This document shows, piece after piece, positions 1-7,138 of a DNA stretch of 41,126 bases. The stretch spans positions 1 to 41,126 of the forward strand of contig JAAXOC010000111.1 of the NCBI GenBank assembly GCA_014237145.1, given 5' to 3'. Origin of the DNA: ANME-2 cluster archaeon. Its GTDB lineage: Archaea; Halobacteriota; Methanosarcinia; Methanosarcinales; Methanocomedenaceae. Below the pieces are notes generated by a model. That model saw only the letters and a program-made list of their open reading frames with translations, was not told the DNA's origin and did not search any database. The first letter of the stretch is position 1. The number at the start of each line of letters is the position of its first letter. The translations under genes and the position numbers were made by a program.

Positions 1-100
1 GATAAATATCTTTGATCTTAACATCCCAGAAAATTGTTGTTTTCTTTACAACGATAGTCACGGGATGTTAAGACTGAGGGTACTTTCATGCTAAAAAATA

Positions 101-618
101 ATTGCTTTGGGTTAGACATATTTTGCGGTAAAGACAAGGGAGCGCGAGAATGATGAGGCGTTTATAGAAGACAACAAACGGTTTGCTATTAGAAATGAAT
201 TGGGAAACCATAATAAAGCCCTTGCAGAAGCCGCACATATGTCAGGCGTTGAGAGTCCTAAAGATTATGCAATATTTCAAAATAAAGGCTATCAGGGACT
301 ATACGAGGGGCTTGGAGTTAAAGACATACATAAAAGAAAAGGGCTTGCTCAAAACCAGAAATCCTGGATCATATGGGAAGCACAGAGCTTGCAGCCAACT
401 TGTTCAGGGCAACCCAGACTGATGATAAATTAAGGCGTGAAAATATCTAGGGAAAAGAGAACGCCAACAATACCCACCATTATGTAGGCAAAAAAGTAAG
501 GCAGACTATAAAAGAGCTTGGCGGAACAATGCCGGAAGATCTCAAGATGCCTGAAAAAAGCATTAAAGGGATAGAAGAAAAGCATAAGAAAAAATTGTTG
601 CGGGGCGAACTTGAATGA
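101..618 (+). pseudogene. dinD: dinD (DNA-damage-inducible protein D) remnant
   Basis: This is the C-terminal two thirds of a DinD/OrfA-like protein, broken by mutation. In one frame it reads TYFAVKTR, then ALAEAAHMSGVESPKDYAI, NKGYQGLY and GLGVKDIHKRKGL. Near 360 the coding frame shifts and continues as MGSTELAANLFRATQTDD, then VRQTIKELGGTMPEDL, ending at TGA 616-618. Besides the frameshift, two TAG stops lie at 113-115 and 448-450, both where relatives are expected to have Gln, which suggests C-to-T changes. The N-terminal BRO-like half is missing or unrecognisable. In many genomes dinD sits inside type I restriction loci, and the next reading frame here is an hsdS start. Family recognition is from memory of conserved motifs; the breakage is read directly from the sequence. 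Confidence 0.8.
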
Positions 619-680
619 AACCGGAAATTAAGGAACGGATTGAGAAAATAAGAAATGAGGAAGTTCCTGAAGGGTATTGA
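615..680 (+). pseudogene. hsdS: hsdS (type I restriction specificity subunit) N-terminal fragment
   Basis: An ATG at 615 overlaps the stop of the dinD remnant (ATGA) and encodes 21 residues, MKPEIKERIEKIRNEEVPEG plus Tyr, then TGA. The KERIE-x-I-(6)-VPEGY pattern is the usual beginning of many HsdS proteins, which normally continue into a target recognition domain of about 150 residues. No such domain follows; about 275 bases of non-coding DNA come next. The ATGA overlap suggests that dinD and hsdS were once translationally coupled. I see no hsdM or hsdR in the window. Identification rests on a short stretch and is moderately sure. Confidence 0.6.
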
Positions 681-860
681 AAAATGGTATTTGTTTAGCT
701 GCCTAACTCTAATCAGTGTTTAGTCGTTTGTGTATATGGGCTGTCCGGTAATTTAAAATCTGAAGAAAAGTAAGATGGATTGGGGCTTTAAATTGAAAAG
801 GAAGCATGAGAATTCTTATTGACAGTGATTGTTGGACAGCCTCTATATGTCAGTCAACGA

Positions 861-891
861 CCCCGCATTTCGCTAACGCTTAAATGCGGGG
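861..891. repeat. Strong hairpin, 10-bp GC-rich stem
   Basis: A perfect 10-bp inverted repeat (CCCCGCATTT at 861-870 and AAATGCGGGG at 882-891) encloses an 11-nt loop. With a small bulge the stem extends outward by CGA/TCG. No T-tract follows, so an intrinsic terminator is not indicated. It may be the end hairpin of a REP- or IS200/IS605-type element, or a MITE end, but no partner is seen nearby. Confidence 0.6.
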
Positions 892-957
892 CATCGAAAG
901 GGTGCATAGATATTTGAATAAGAAATGTGCACAAAATATTAATTTAATAAACCAGAT

Positions 958-1389
958 TTAGTCAGGAAGTGTCAAGCATCCCTTTTGTGAGAGATAGTGT
1001 CCATTGCCATCTGCTATATATGTTAAGACAGCTATTTTTTCTAAAATATCGTAAGTATCCTCGTTTTTTCTAATTTTTTCTTCTAATTGTTCTAAATATG
1101 AACTAACTTTGTCAAAAAAATCTTCTGGCAATGTAACTAATTGATTTCCACCTACGATATTATTTACACGTTCTTTTATTTGGTTGTATGACATAGCTAG
1201 AACAACATGAATGAAAACAAGTTGTTGATTTGCCTCAGGTTCTAAGTTAAAAATTCTTTGTACCATGGCGTAAGCTGCGCTATAATAATAAACTTTTTTC
1301 ATAGGATCTAATTCACTATTCATTTTCTCTCGAATTAATGCGAGTTCATCAACAAGAATTGTTCTAAAAGGTTCAGAAACTTCAATCAT
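958..1389 (-). CDS. Hypothetical all-helical protein, partner of wHTH gene
   Basis: A 143-residue protein I do not recognise. It starts MIEVSEPFRTILVDELALIR and appears mostly alpha-helical, with a charged segment SSYLEQLEEKIRKNEDTYDI around residues 92-111 that could form a coiled coil. No signal peptide or membrane segment is evident. Its start codon overlaps the last codon of the upstream wHTH gene by 4 bp (TCAT read on the + strand at 1386-1389), so the two are translationally coupled and probably work together. The region is AT-rich, unlike the core genes further on, consistent with acquired DNA. Function unknown. Confidence 0.6.
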   Translation of the reverse strand: MIEVSEPFRTILVDELALIREKMNSELDPMKKVYYYSAAYAMVQRIFNLEPEANQQLVFIHVVLAMSYNQIKERVNNIVGGNQLVTLPEDFFDKVSSYLEQLEEKIRKNEDTYDILEKIAVLTYIADGNGHYLSQKGCLTLPD

Positions 1390-1862
1390 GCCATCACCCC
1401 ACTTGAGACAATTATACCCGATGAAGAGTCAGGAAAAACGTTGGATTTAATTAAAGAATCATTAGTTTCTACTCTAACTATTGGTTGTGAATCATCAGTG
1501 GTTATTGTTTTCGCATTAATATCGAGTTTAACAATTGGCTCATATGATTTACTTAATACATTGAGTGTTGCTTTTAAGATATTTATACCATAGTCAGTCA
1601 CTTCATAATATGAATACCCTCTCACACCTTCTTGAAATTCGGTATAATGATCTACTATTGCGCCACTCATTAATCTTTTTAGTTCATCTGTTAATATTCT
1701 TTGATCTATCTCTAGTGTATTTTTAAGTTTACTGAATGTAAGTCGCTTGTTATTTTCATATAATGCTACGACAATAGCAGAACGATTGTCGCTTGCAAAT
1801 GCCTTGAATGTGTGCCTAAGTATCAGCGGTATTTGGCTAGCATATTCATCTACTTTTGTCAT
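1386..1862 (-). CDS. Winged-helix DNA-binding protein
   Basis: A 158-residue protein. Residues about 20-95 look like a winged helix of the ArsR/MarR/HxlR type: a helical start (LRHTFKAFASDNRSAIVVAL), LTFSKLKNTLEIDQRILTDE as the helix-turn-helix, then GVRGYSYYEVTDYG as the wing. The last 50 residues are Thr/Ser/Val-rich and not recognised. It heads a two-gene operon with the helical protein that overlaps its stop. The leader has a good Shine-Dalgarno match (AGAGGAAC, a few bases before the ATG). The divergent promoter region contains a short palindrome that this protein might bind, which is an inference. Confidence 0.6.
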   Translation of the reverse strand: MTKVDEYASQIPLILRHTFKAFASDNRSAIVVALYENNKRLTFSKLKNTLEIDQRILTDELKRLMSGAIVDHYTEFQEGVRGYSYYEVTDYGINILKATLNVLSKSYEPIVKLDINAKTITTDDSQPIVRVETNDSLIKSNVFPDSSSGIIVSSGVMA

Positions 1863-1946
1863 ATTAGTTCCTCTAGGTTCAAGAGTGAGTAAATCCTCAC
1901 CTATAGTATATTAAAGTTCTCTTTGTATTAATAACTTCGTGGTAAA
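1863..1946. promoter_or_regulatory. Divergent promoter region with palindrome GTGAG-N6-CTCAC
   Basis: These 84 bases separate the minus-strand wHTH operon from the plus-strand gene at 1947. A perfect 5-bp inverted repeat with a 6-nt centre lies at 1885-1900, and a TATA-like AGTATATTAAAG lies at 1905-1916, about 30 bases before ATG 1947. That spacing fits a leaderless or short-leader transcript of the rightward gene. The palindrome's position between both starts fits an operator shared by the two units. No experimental support. Confidence 0.4.
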
Positions 1947-2507
1947 ATGGTTAATACAATCAGTGATCTTTATGGACCTAATACTGATAAAATATTACAA
2001 AAATCTACTGAATTGAATATATTGATTTTGGGAGCTTACAGACCAGAAAACATGTATGATCGATTGAAAACCATTCGCGATTGTTTAAAACAAAAGGGAT
2101 TTGTAAATACATATCTCGTCGCAGACTTTCCAGATGACATCGTTAGATTTCACAAAGATGACGATATGCATTGGACAATGAAATCAAATTTCTTAATGAA
2201 AAAGTTTGATTTAAATTTATTTATATTCTTGGCAAATTGTGATAATTCAGGTCCTACTGACGAATTCAATTATTTTTGTTATGAAACAGGAGAATTTTTT
2301 AGATGTATGGTCTTGTATGAAGAGAGCCATAAAGGTGGTATATCATCACGTCTCAGTGCAAAAATAAAGGATTTTAAGTTACGAAATATTACTGTTAATG
2401 AAGGCGAAGACATGGTTACTTGTAAACTCGCTTTTGGACTTATTAATCAAGTATTGATGAAAGAACGAGATCGAATCTATAAAATACCTCGTTTCTCAGG
2501 GTATTAA
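1947..2507 (+). CDS. Hypothetical alpha/beta protein, possibly DUF7509-like or nucleotide-binding
   Basis: A 186-residue soluble protein. It opens a Rossmann-like fold with a hydrophobic strand, LNILILGAYRPENMYDRLKT (residues 23-42), then a helix and the strand/loop VNTYLVADFPDD. A second strand, DLNLFIFLANCDNSGPTDEF, resembles the 'is it a dangerous or busy entity' strand of TIR-like and nucleoside deoxyribosyltransferase-like folds, where an acidic residue follows. The GxYR...LR..L...G pattern also recalls archaeal DUF7509 proteins. I cannot assign catalytic residues. It is transcribed divergently from the wHTH pair and is AT-rich. It could be an effector of an uncharacterised stress or defence locus, but that is inference only. 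Confidence 0.55.
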   Translation: MVNTISDLYGPNTDKILQKSTELNILILGAYRPENMYDRLKTIRDCLKQKGFVNTYLVADFPDDIVRFHKDDDMHWTMKSNFLMKKFDLNLFIFLANCDNSGPTDEFNYFCYETGEFFRCMVLYEESHKGGISSRLSAKIKDFKLRNITVNEGEDMVTCKLAFGLINQVLMKERDRIYKIPRFSGY

Positions 2508-2555
2508 AAAACCATAAACATAAGAATTTTTAGATCTTAGGATTAATTTATACTA

Positions 2556-2663
2556 ATGTACCCAAAACCGTGCCAAAAGATTTGGATGTATGATGCACAG
2601 ATTATCCATCCCGCAATAACTATCTTCGTACTAATAGTACTAGGTCTTCATATACTTAAATAA
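2556..2663 (+). CDS. 35-residue single-pass membrane micro-ORF
   Basis: A short reading frame, MYPKPCQKIWMYDAQIIHPA followed by a hydrophobic helix ITIFVLIVLGLHILK and TAA. The KIW...D...(hydrophobic helix)...H..L arrangement superficially resembles the alpha polypeptide of bacterial light-harvesting complexes (KIW..FDPR...IHL.L). No photosynthesis genes are visible and the ribosome-binding site is weak, so the resemblance may be chance. The frame is bracketed by an imperfect inverted repeat (CCCAAAACCGT at 2561-2571 and ACGGTTTGGG at 2665-2674). It may be a real small membrane protein, a MITE cargo or noise. Confidence 0.25.
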   Translation: MYPKPCQKIWMYDAQIIHPAITIFVLIVLGLHILK

Positions 2664-2892
2664 AACGGTTTGGGACTGTTGTTTCTGAAGTCTTCTAAAT
2701 TAGGTGTTGAGCTGCCAACCTACTGGTTTTTAAGTACTGTTCAACAATATGACCACCAATGACCAATATGCCAACATGTGGTTTAAAATAAAATTCCTGA
2801 TATTGCCTGCCGAATGCAGAATCTAACTAAAATCTAATTGGCGCACATATTTCATTTAAAAACACACCTGTAAGGCATATGGATTGATCTCA

Positions 2893-2997
2893 ATGAAAAT
2901 ATTAGAACTCGAACATGTATTAAGATCATACAGTAATAAACAGATCATTGACAATATTCGAAAGACAGGAATCCACAAAATCCAACAATATGGGTAA
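2893..2997 (+). pseudogene. Possible ABC-transporter ATPase N-terminal fragment
   Basis: An ATG-initiated 34-residue frame begins MKILELEHVLRSYSNKQIID and stops at 2995-2997. The pattern LELEHV-x-RSY-x-NKQ-x-(I/L)-x-NI is what the first strands of ABC ATPases look like just before the Walker A region, which is absent here. It ends within the first 33-bp repeat that precedes the ATPase gene. It is probably a truncated gene remnant. Identification is weak because only the N-terminus is left. Confidence 0.3.
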
Positions 2998-3064
2998 CGA
3001 AATACCCATAAAATTAAATAATATGGGTAACTACATACCCATATAAGTGAAAAATATGGCTAAC
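2990..3064 (+). repeat. 33-bp tandem repeat with palindromes, fused to the ATPase start
   Basis: ATGGGTAAC occurs at 2990 and 3023 and as ATGGCTAAC at 3056, exactly 33 bp apart. The first two copies extend to near-perfect 20-bp palindromes (ATGGGTA-N6-TACCCAT at 2990-3009 and 3023-3042). Because 33 is a multiple of three, the repeats are in frame with each other and with the ATPase start (MGNEIPI..., MGNYIPI then TAA, then MANLL...). The array therefore looks like duplication of the gene's 5' end, and may also serve as twin operator sites about three helical turns apart. Confidence 0.75.
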
Positions 3065-4315
3065 CTATTAAAGTACAATCTTCACTGGAGAGAGGATTTC
3101 ACATACGGGCACAGGATAAAAAGGGATTTGTTCAATGAGCTTGTCAAGCATTTAGATATAAGGCAGACTATAGGTATTATTGGCCTTAGAAGGACCGGTA
3201 AGACAGTATTGCTAAAACAAATCATTGACCACCTGATCAGCCAGGAAGTGGAAAGGGACCAGATCCTCTACTTTTCCTTTGACGAGGAAAACGTGTCAAT
3301 GGAGGAAGTTATTAACGAATTCCTGTCAAGAACTGGTAAAGACATTTCCGGCACTGGCAGACTTTACATATTCTTTGATGAGATACAGAAACTTGATGGC
3401 TGGCAGAACCAGTTGAAATACTATTACGATACCTACCACAGAATAAAGTTCTTTGTTTCTGGCTCATCTTCATTGTTCTTGAAGAAAAAGACAGAAGAAT
3501 CGCTTGCGGGCAGGATTTTTCTATACTACCTGCCTGTGCTGGGCTTTACCGAGTTTCTCAGGTTGAAGGGCGACGAGGACCTTATCAAAAGACCAGGGAT
3601 GTTTGAAGATGCCATAAAAAAACAGGTGCCTTTGTATATGAAACGGCAGCTACCGGAATTGGTGAAGGCTGATGAACCATTCATTCAGATGTATCTTGAG
3701 TCTATCATCAATAAGATGGTTTATGAAGACCTGCCAAGAGTGTTTCCTGTTGAAAACGAGGATGTCCTTAAGCAGATACTTATCATCACAGCTTCTAATC
3801 CGGGCATGATCACAGATTACGAGGGTCTTGCCAACGATCTGGGCATAACAAGAAAGACGCTGGTAAAGTACATCTCCTATCTAAAAAGGGGTTTTATGCT
3901 GCAGAAATGCTATAATTTTTCTAGCAACCGCCTTACCAGTGAGAAAAAAATGAAACGGCTCTATCTTACCAGTGCCACATTGCTGCTACACCTGTGGGAA
4001 CATCCTGACATGGGCAGGGTAGTAGAGAACCTGGTGGTAACCAATTCAGGGGCACGGTTTTTCTGGAGGAAGGGGACATCTGAAGTGGATTGTGTGCTGG
4101 CCAAGGGTGATGAGGTTGTACCCCTGGTGTCCAGGTATAAGAACAATATCAGGAAGAAGGATATTAAGGGATTGCTAAAGTTCATGGAAACTTTTTCGGC
4201 AGAGAAGGGGCTTGTTGTGACAAAGGACCGGGAGGGTGAGGAACTGGTGGATGGCAAGTGGATTGTATTTGTGCCGCTTTGGAAATGGCTTCTGGAGGGG
4301 AGAATATCGAGTTAA
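3056..4315 (+). CDS. AAA ATPase with DUF4143 C-terminal domain (first of two)
   Basis: A P-loop ATPase of the archaeal DUF4143 group, about 419 residues. Walker A is GLRRTGKT (near residue 45), Walker B is LYIFFDEIQ (near 105) and a sensor-like FFVSGSSS follows. A winged-helix segment, DYEGLANDLGITRKTLVKYI, lies near residue 260. The DUF4143 part near residue 340 has FFWRKGTSEVDCVLAKGD, a PD-(D/E)XK-nuclease-like core, but the usual (I/V)E(V/A)K strand reads PLVSRYKN, so nuclease activity is doubtful. It ends VPLWKWLLE, as does the second copy at 38898 (VPLWYWLLE). An alternative GTG start is at 3047; neither has a clear ribosome-binding site. ATG 3056 is preferred because it is the third copy of the 33-bp repeat start. 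Biological role unknown; related genes are common in archaeal accessory DNA. Confidence 0.85.
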   Translation: MANLLKYNLHWREDFTYGHRIKRDLFNELVKHLDIRQTIGIIGLRRTGKTVLLKQIIDHLISQEVERDQILYFSFDEENVSMEEVINEFLSRTGKDISGTGRLYIFFDEIQKLDGWQNQLKYYYDTYHRIKFFVSGSSSLFLKKKTEESLAGRIFLYYLPVLGFTEFLRLKGDEDLIKRPGMFEDAIKKQVPLYMKRQLPELVKADEPFIQMYLESIINKMVYEDLPRVFPVENEDVLKQILIITASNPGMITDYEGLANDLGITRKTLVKYISYLKRGFMLQKCYNFSSNRLTSEKKMKRLYLTSATLLLHLWEHPDMGRVVENLVVTNSGARFFWRKGTSEVDCVLAKGDEVVPLVSRYKNNIRKKDIKGLLKFMETFSAEKGLVVTKDREGEELVDGKWIVFVPLWKWLLEGRISS

Positions 4316-4618
4316 AACAGGGGCATCTCCGGAATTATCTAAAACGATTGTTTTAATCAAGCCCACACCAGCTCACTCACCACCACTTCCATTAATCTTA
4401 ATAACTATATCCCGCATCTCTGCTGCGGTTGGGTGTGCCGTCGCAACTTTTTACTTTCCCTCAAACCCTGAGAAATACCCCAAAAGACATCGTTAAATAA
4501 AAACAGAAGGAGCTATATTCGATTAAGAATTTTTAGATATAGTTGAAATAACACATAATACCACCTCAAACTTTGTATTTATACAAATGAAGAAAACCTA
4601 CTAATGTGAAAAATAACC
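4316..4618. other. Intergenic region with AT palindrome before livH
   Basis: No gene is supported in these 303 bases. A minus-strand frame near 4400-4450 reads like a protein tail (VATAHPTAAEMRDIVIKI, then stop) but has no recognisable continuation. Just upstream of livH, TTGTAT-TT-ATACAA at 4573-4586 is a 14-bp palindrome that overlaps a TATA-like sequence about 35-45 bases before the ATG. It could be the livHMGF promoter or operator. No clear Shine-Dalgarno sequence precedes livH. Confidence 0.4.
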
Positions 4619-5479
4619 ATGCTGCAACTAATCGTCAACGGAATTGTCCTCGGAAGCATCATCGCCCTGGCAGCCATCGGCCTGACAATGGTATACGGTG
4701 TCCTGAATTTTGCCAACTTCTCCCATGCCGATTTCATGACATTCGGTGCATACATTGCCTTTGTGCTGAATGTAGCTCTCGGCCTGAATATAATATTATC
4801 ATTCTTCATTGCCGTTGCAATAGCAGGTGCAATGGGTGTGCTCCTGGACTTTTTGGTCTGGAAACCCATGCGAAGGAAAAATGCTGACCTTGTAAGCCTC
4901 ATAATCGTATCTATCGGCCTATCCCTGATCGTCAGGAATGCCATAATCTTTACATGGGGCGGCAGTACCAGAAACTTTGACCTGCCAGTGCAAAAAGGCA
5001 TTGAGATGCTTGGAATTACAATAACCCACAACCAGCTCACAGGACTGGGTACAGCCATACTATTCATTGCGCTGGTCCACTTTTTCCTGAAACATACAAA
5101 AATGGGCAAGGCCATGCGTGCCATCTCAGATGATATCAACCTTGCCCGTATCTCAGGCATTGATTCAGATAAAGTAATTATGTGGATGTGGTTTATTGGA
5201 ATAGGCCTGGCAGGTGTGGCCGGTATCCTGTACGGACTGGAAACCACTATCAGGCCCAATATGGGCTGGTTCCTTATCCTTCCCATGTTCGCTGCCGTTA
5301 TCCTGGGTGGTATTGGTAACCCCTACGGAGCCATGGTAGGTGGCATGGTGATCGGTCTGTCCCAGGAATTGAGTATGCTCATCCTGCCGTCAGAATACAA
5401 AATGGGAGTAAGCCTTGGCATAATGATATTAGTACTGCTGTTTAAACCAGAAGGACTATTCGGGGGAACAAAAACATGA
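4619..5479 (+). CDS. livH: Branched-chain amino-acid ABC transporter permease LivH
   Basis: An inner-membrane permease of 286 residues with about eight hydrophobic segments. It begins with the typical LivH start LIVNGIVLGSIIALAAIGLT and YGVLNFANFSHADFMTFGAY. The cytoplasmic loop KHTKMGKAMRAISDD-x-(5)-ARISGID is the EAA-type contact to the ATPase. GNPYGAMVGGMVIGL near the end is typical of the family. It forms a heterodimer with LivM and is driven by LivG and LivF. Its stop overlaps the livM start (ATGA), so the two are coupled. Substrate is probably branched-chain or other small amino acids; related systems import urea or amides, so the substrate is not certain. Confidence 0.93.
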   Translation: MLQLIVNGIVLGSIIALAAIGLTMVYGVLNFANFSHADFMTFGAYIAFVLNVALGLNIILSFFIAVAIAGAMGVLLDFLVWKPMRRKNADLVSLIIVSIGLSLIVRNAIIFTWGGSTRNFDLPVQKGIEMLGITITHNQLTGLGTAILFIALVHFFLKHTKMGKAMRAISDDINLARISGIDSDKVIMWMWFIGIGLAGVAGILYGLETTIRPNMGWFLILPMFAAVILGGIGNPYGAMVGGMVIGLSQELSMLILPSEYKMGVSLGIMILVLLFKPEGLFGGTKT

Positions 5480-6369
5480 TAGACTACTTGGTAGCCATCA
5501 GTATCATCGTTGGGATATATGCCATATTTGCAATAGGGCTGAACCTGGAATGGGGCTTCACCGGACTCATCAACTTCGGCCACGTGGGATTTTTGGCTAT
5601 CGGTGCCTACACAACAGTACTGATGAACCAGAGCGGTGCGCCGCTATGGCTATCCATGGCATCAGGCGTAGTACTGGCAGGCTTTTTCGGCCTTCTGGTC
5701 GGTATCCCCACCCTCAGGCTCAGGGAGGATTATCTTGCTATAGTTACGATCGGTTTTTCAGAGATAGTCAGGTTGTTCCTGCTTAATGAAGAATGGCTCA
5801 CCAGGGGACCCATGGGACTGTTCGGATTTGACAGGCCTTTTGAAGCAATGATACCCTTTGACTACAATTATTTCCTGTTCATCCTTGTATTCGGTTCACT
5901 GGCCGTTATTTACCTGCTTATAGAAAAACTGGTACACTCTCCCTGGGGCAGGGTGCTGAAATCCATTCGTGAGGATGAGGATGTGGCATCCGCTCTCGGT
6001 AAGGATGTGTTTCGTTACAAGATCCAGGCGTTGATGATCGGCTCGGCCATTGCAGGACTGGCCGGTGCCTTTTTAGCATTCAATATGCAATACATCAACC
6101 CCCGCAACTTTATCCCGATGGAAACATTTTATGCATGGATCATCGTGGTATTAGGGGGAAGTGCCAGGAATAAGGGGACCATCATTGGTGCTATTTTAGT
6201 CCAGTCCTTCTACACCGGGACCCGGTACCTTCAGGACTATGTGCCCCTGGCATCCCACCAGATGGCTGCCTTACGGGTCATGGTGATAGGATTATTATTG
6301 GTATTGTTGATGATGTATAAGCCACAAGGACTACTTGGCAAAAAAGAAGAACTGACGCTGGGGCAATAA
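5476..6369 (+). CDS. livM: Branched-chain amino-acid ABC transporter permease LivM
   Basis: The second permease of the importer, 297 residues and strongly hydrophobic. Family motifs are GLNLEWGFTGLINFGHVGFL near residue 21, GIPTLRLREDYLAIVTIGF near residue 76, and the coupling loop SPWGRVLKSIREDEDVASAL near residue 157. A second GGSARNKGTIIGAILV motif follows near residue 230. The gene overlaps livH by 4 bp and is followed by livG after one base, so transcription is polycistronic. Length and motif order match bacterial and archaeal LivM. Confidence 0.93.
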   Translation: MIDYLVAISIIVGIYAIFAIGLNLEWGFTGLINFGHVGFLAIGAYTTVLMNQSGAPLWLSMASGVVLAGFFGLLVGIPTLRLREDYLAIVTIGFSEIVRLFLLNEEWLTRGPMGLFGFDRPFEAMIPFDYNYFLFILVFGSLAVIYLLIEKLVHSPWGRVLKSIREDEDVASALGKDVFRYKIQALMIGSAIAGLAGAFLAFNMQYINPRNFIPMETFYAWIIVVLGGSARNKGTIIGAILVQSFYTGTRYLQDYVPLASHQMAALRVMVIGLLLVLLMMYKPQGLLGKKEELTLGQ

Positions 6370-6370
6370 A

Positions 6371-7138
6371 ATGGTGCAGGAAATCCTGAAGGTCAGGGAC
6401 GTGAAAAAGTATTTCGGGGGTGTCATGGCTGTTGACGGTGCATCTTTTAGTGTGGAAGAACAGACTATCAGGGGACTCATAGGTGCTAACGGCGCAGGCA
6501 AGACCACCTTGTTTAATCTCATAACCGGCTACTACAAACTTGACAGTGGTAATATTTTCTTTAAAGATGAAAGAGTAGACCAACTGCCCACGTTTAAAAA
6601 AGCCCGTATTGGCATGGTCAGGACGTTCCAGTTGACCAAGGCACTATCCAGGATGACTGTACTTGAGAATTTACTACTGGGACCCAAGATGCAAAGCGGT
6701 GAGCACATACACAACATATTTTTACGCCCGAAAATAGTGGCGGATGAAGAAGCAGTAATTGTGGAAAAAGCTCTCGCAACACTTGAATTTTTTGACTTGA
6801 TGCATATGAAGGATGATTATGCCGGAGCTCTTTCTGGTGGGCAGAAGCGACTGCTTGAGATGGCCAGGGCACTGATGACCGACCCGAAGATGCTGCTGCT
6901 GGACGAGCCTTTTGCAGGTGTCAATCCCACCCTGGCAAGGAAACTTGTCGGGCGCATCAAGGAACTTAAGGGGCAAGGCATGACGTTTCTTATCATAGAA
7001 CATGATATACCGCTCATAACCGAAGTAAGTGATACCCTTAGTTTCATGAACCATGGCAGGATAATCCTTGAAGGACCGCCCGAGGATGTCAAGCACGACC
7101 CCAGGGTACTGGATGCATATCTGGGGGATGGGGCATGA
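6371..7138 (+). CDS. livG: Branched-chain amino-acid ABC transporter ATP-binding protein LivG
   Basis: A cytoplasmic ABC ATPase of 255 residues. Walker A is GANGAGKTT (near residue 38), the Q-loop region is RTFQLTKALSRMTVLENLLL, the signature is LSGGQKRLLEMARALM, Walker B is MLLLDEPFAGVNP and the H-loop is LIIEHDI. The RTFQ...L..MTV.EN pattern and the extended loop before the signature are typical of LivG rather than LivF. It ends by overlapping livF by 4 bp (ATGA). It pairs with LivF to power LivH/LivM. Confidence 0.93.
   Translation: MVQEILKVRDVKKYFGGVMAVDGASFSVEEQTIRGLIGANGAGKTTLFNLITGYYKLDSGNIFFKDERVDQLPTFKKARIGMVRTFQLTKALSRMTVLENLLLGPKMQSGEHIHNIFLRPKIVADEEAVIVEKALATLEFFDLMHMKDDYAGALSGGQKRLLEMARALMTDPKMLLLDEPFAGVNPTLARKLVGRIKELKGQGMTFLIIEHDIPLITEVSDTLSFMNHGRIILEGPPEDVKHDPRVLDAYLGDGA

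Noticed and set aside
101-618. UAG codons read as pyrrolysine in dinD
   Set aside because: The gene also has a frameshift and lacks its N-terminus, so the TAG codons are better explained by decay.
861-891. Intrinsic terminator
   Set aside because: The stem has no following T-tract on either strand and no gene ends directly before it.
2556-2663. A true light-harvesting subunit
   Set aside because: No partner beta chain, no pigment-synthesis or reaction-centre genes; the similarity spans only a few residues, so it is kept only as a micro-ORF.
2990-3064. Possible CRISPR array
   Set aside because: Only two full units with a 33-bp period and no variable spacers; the repeat is coding-frame compatible and fused to a gene start.
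4380-4500. Minus-strand tail VATAHPTAAEMRDIVIKI as a gene remnant
   Set aside because: Too short, with a nearby stop upstream and no recognisable family.
4579-5286. 235-residue open frame on the minus strand
   Set aside because: Shadow of livH; the translation is Arg/Pro/Ile-rich without any motif.
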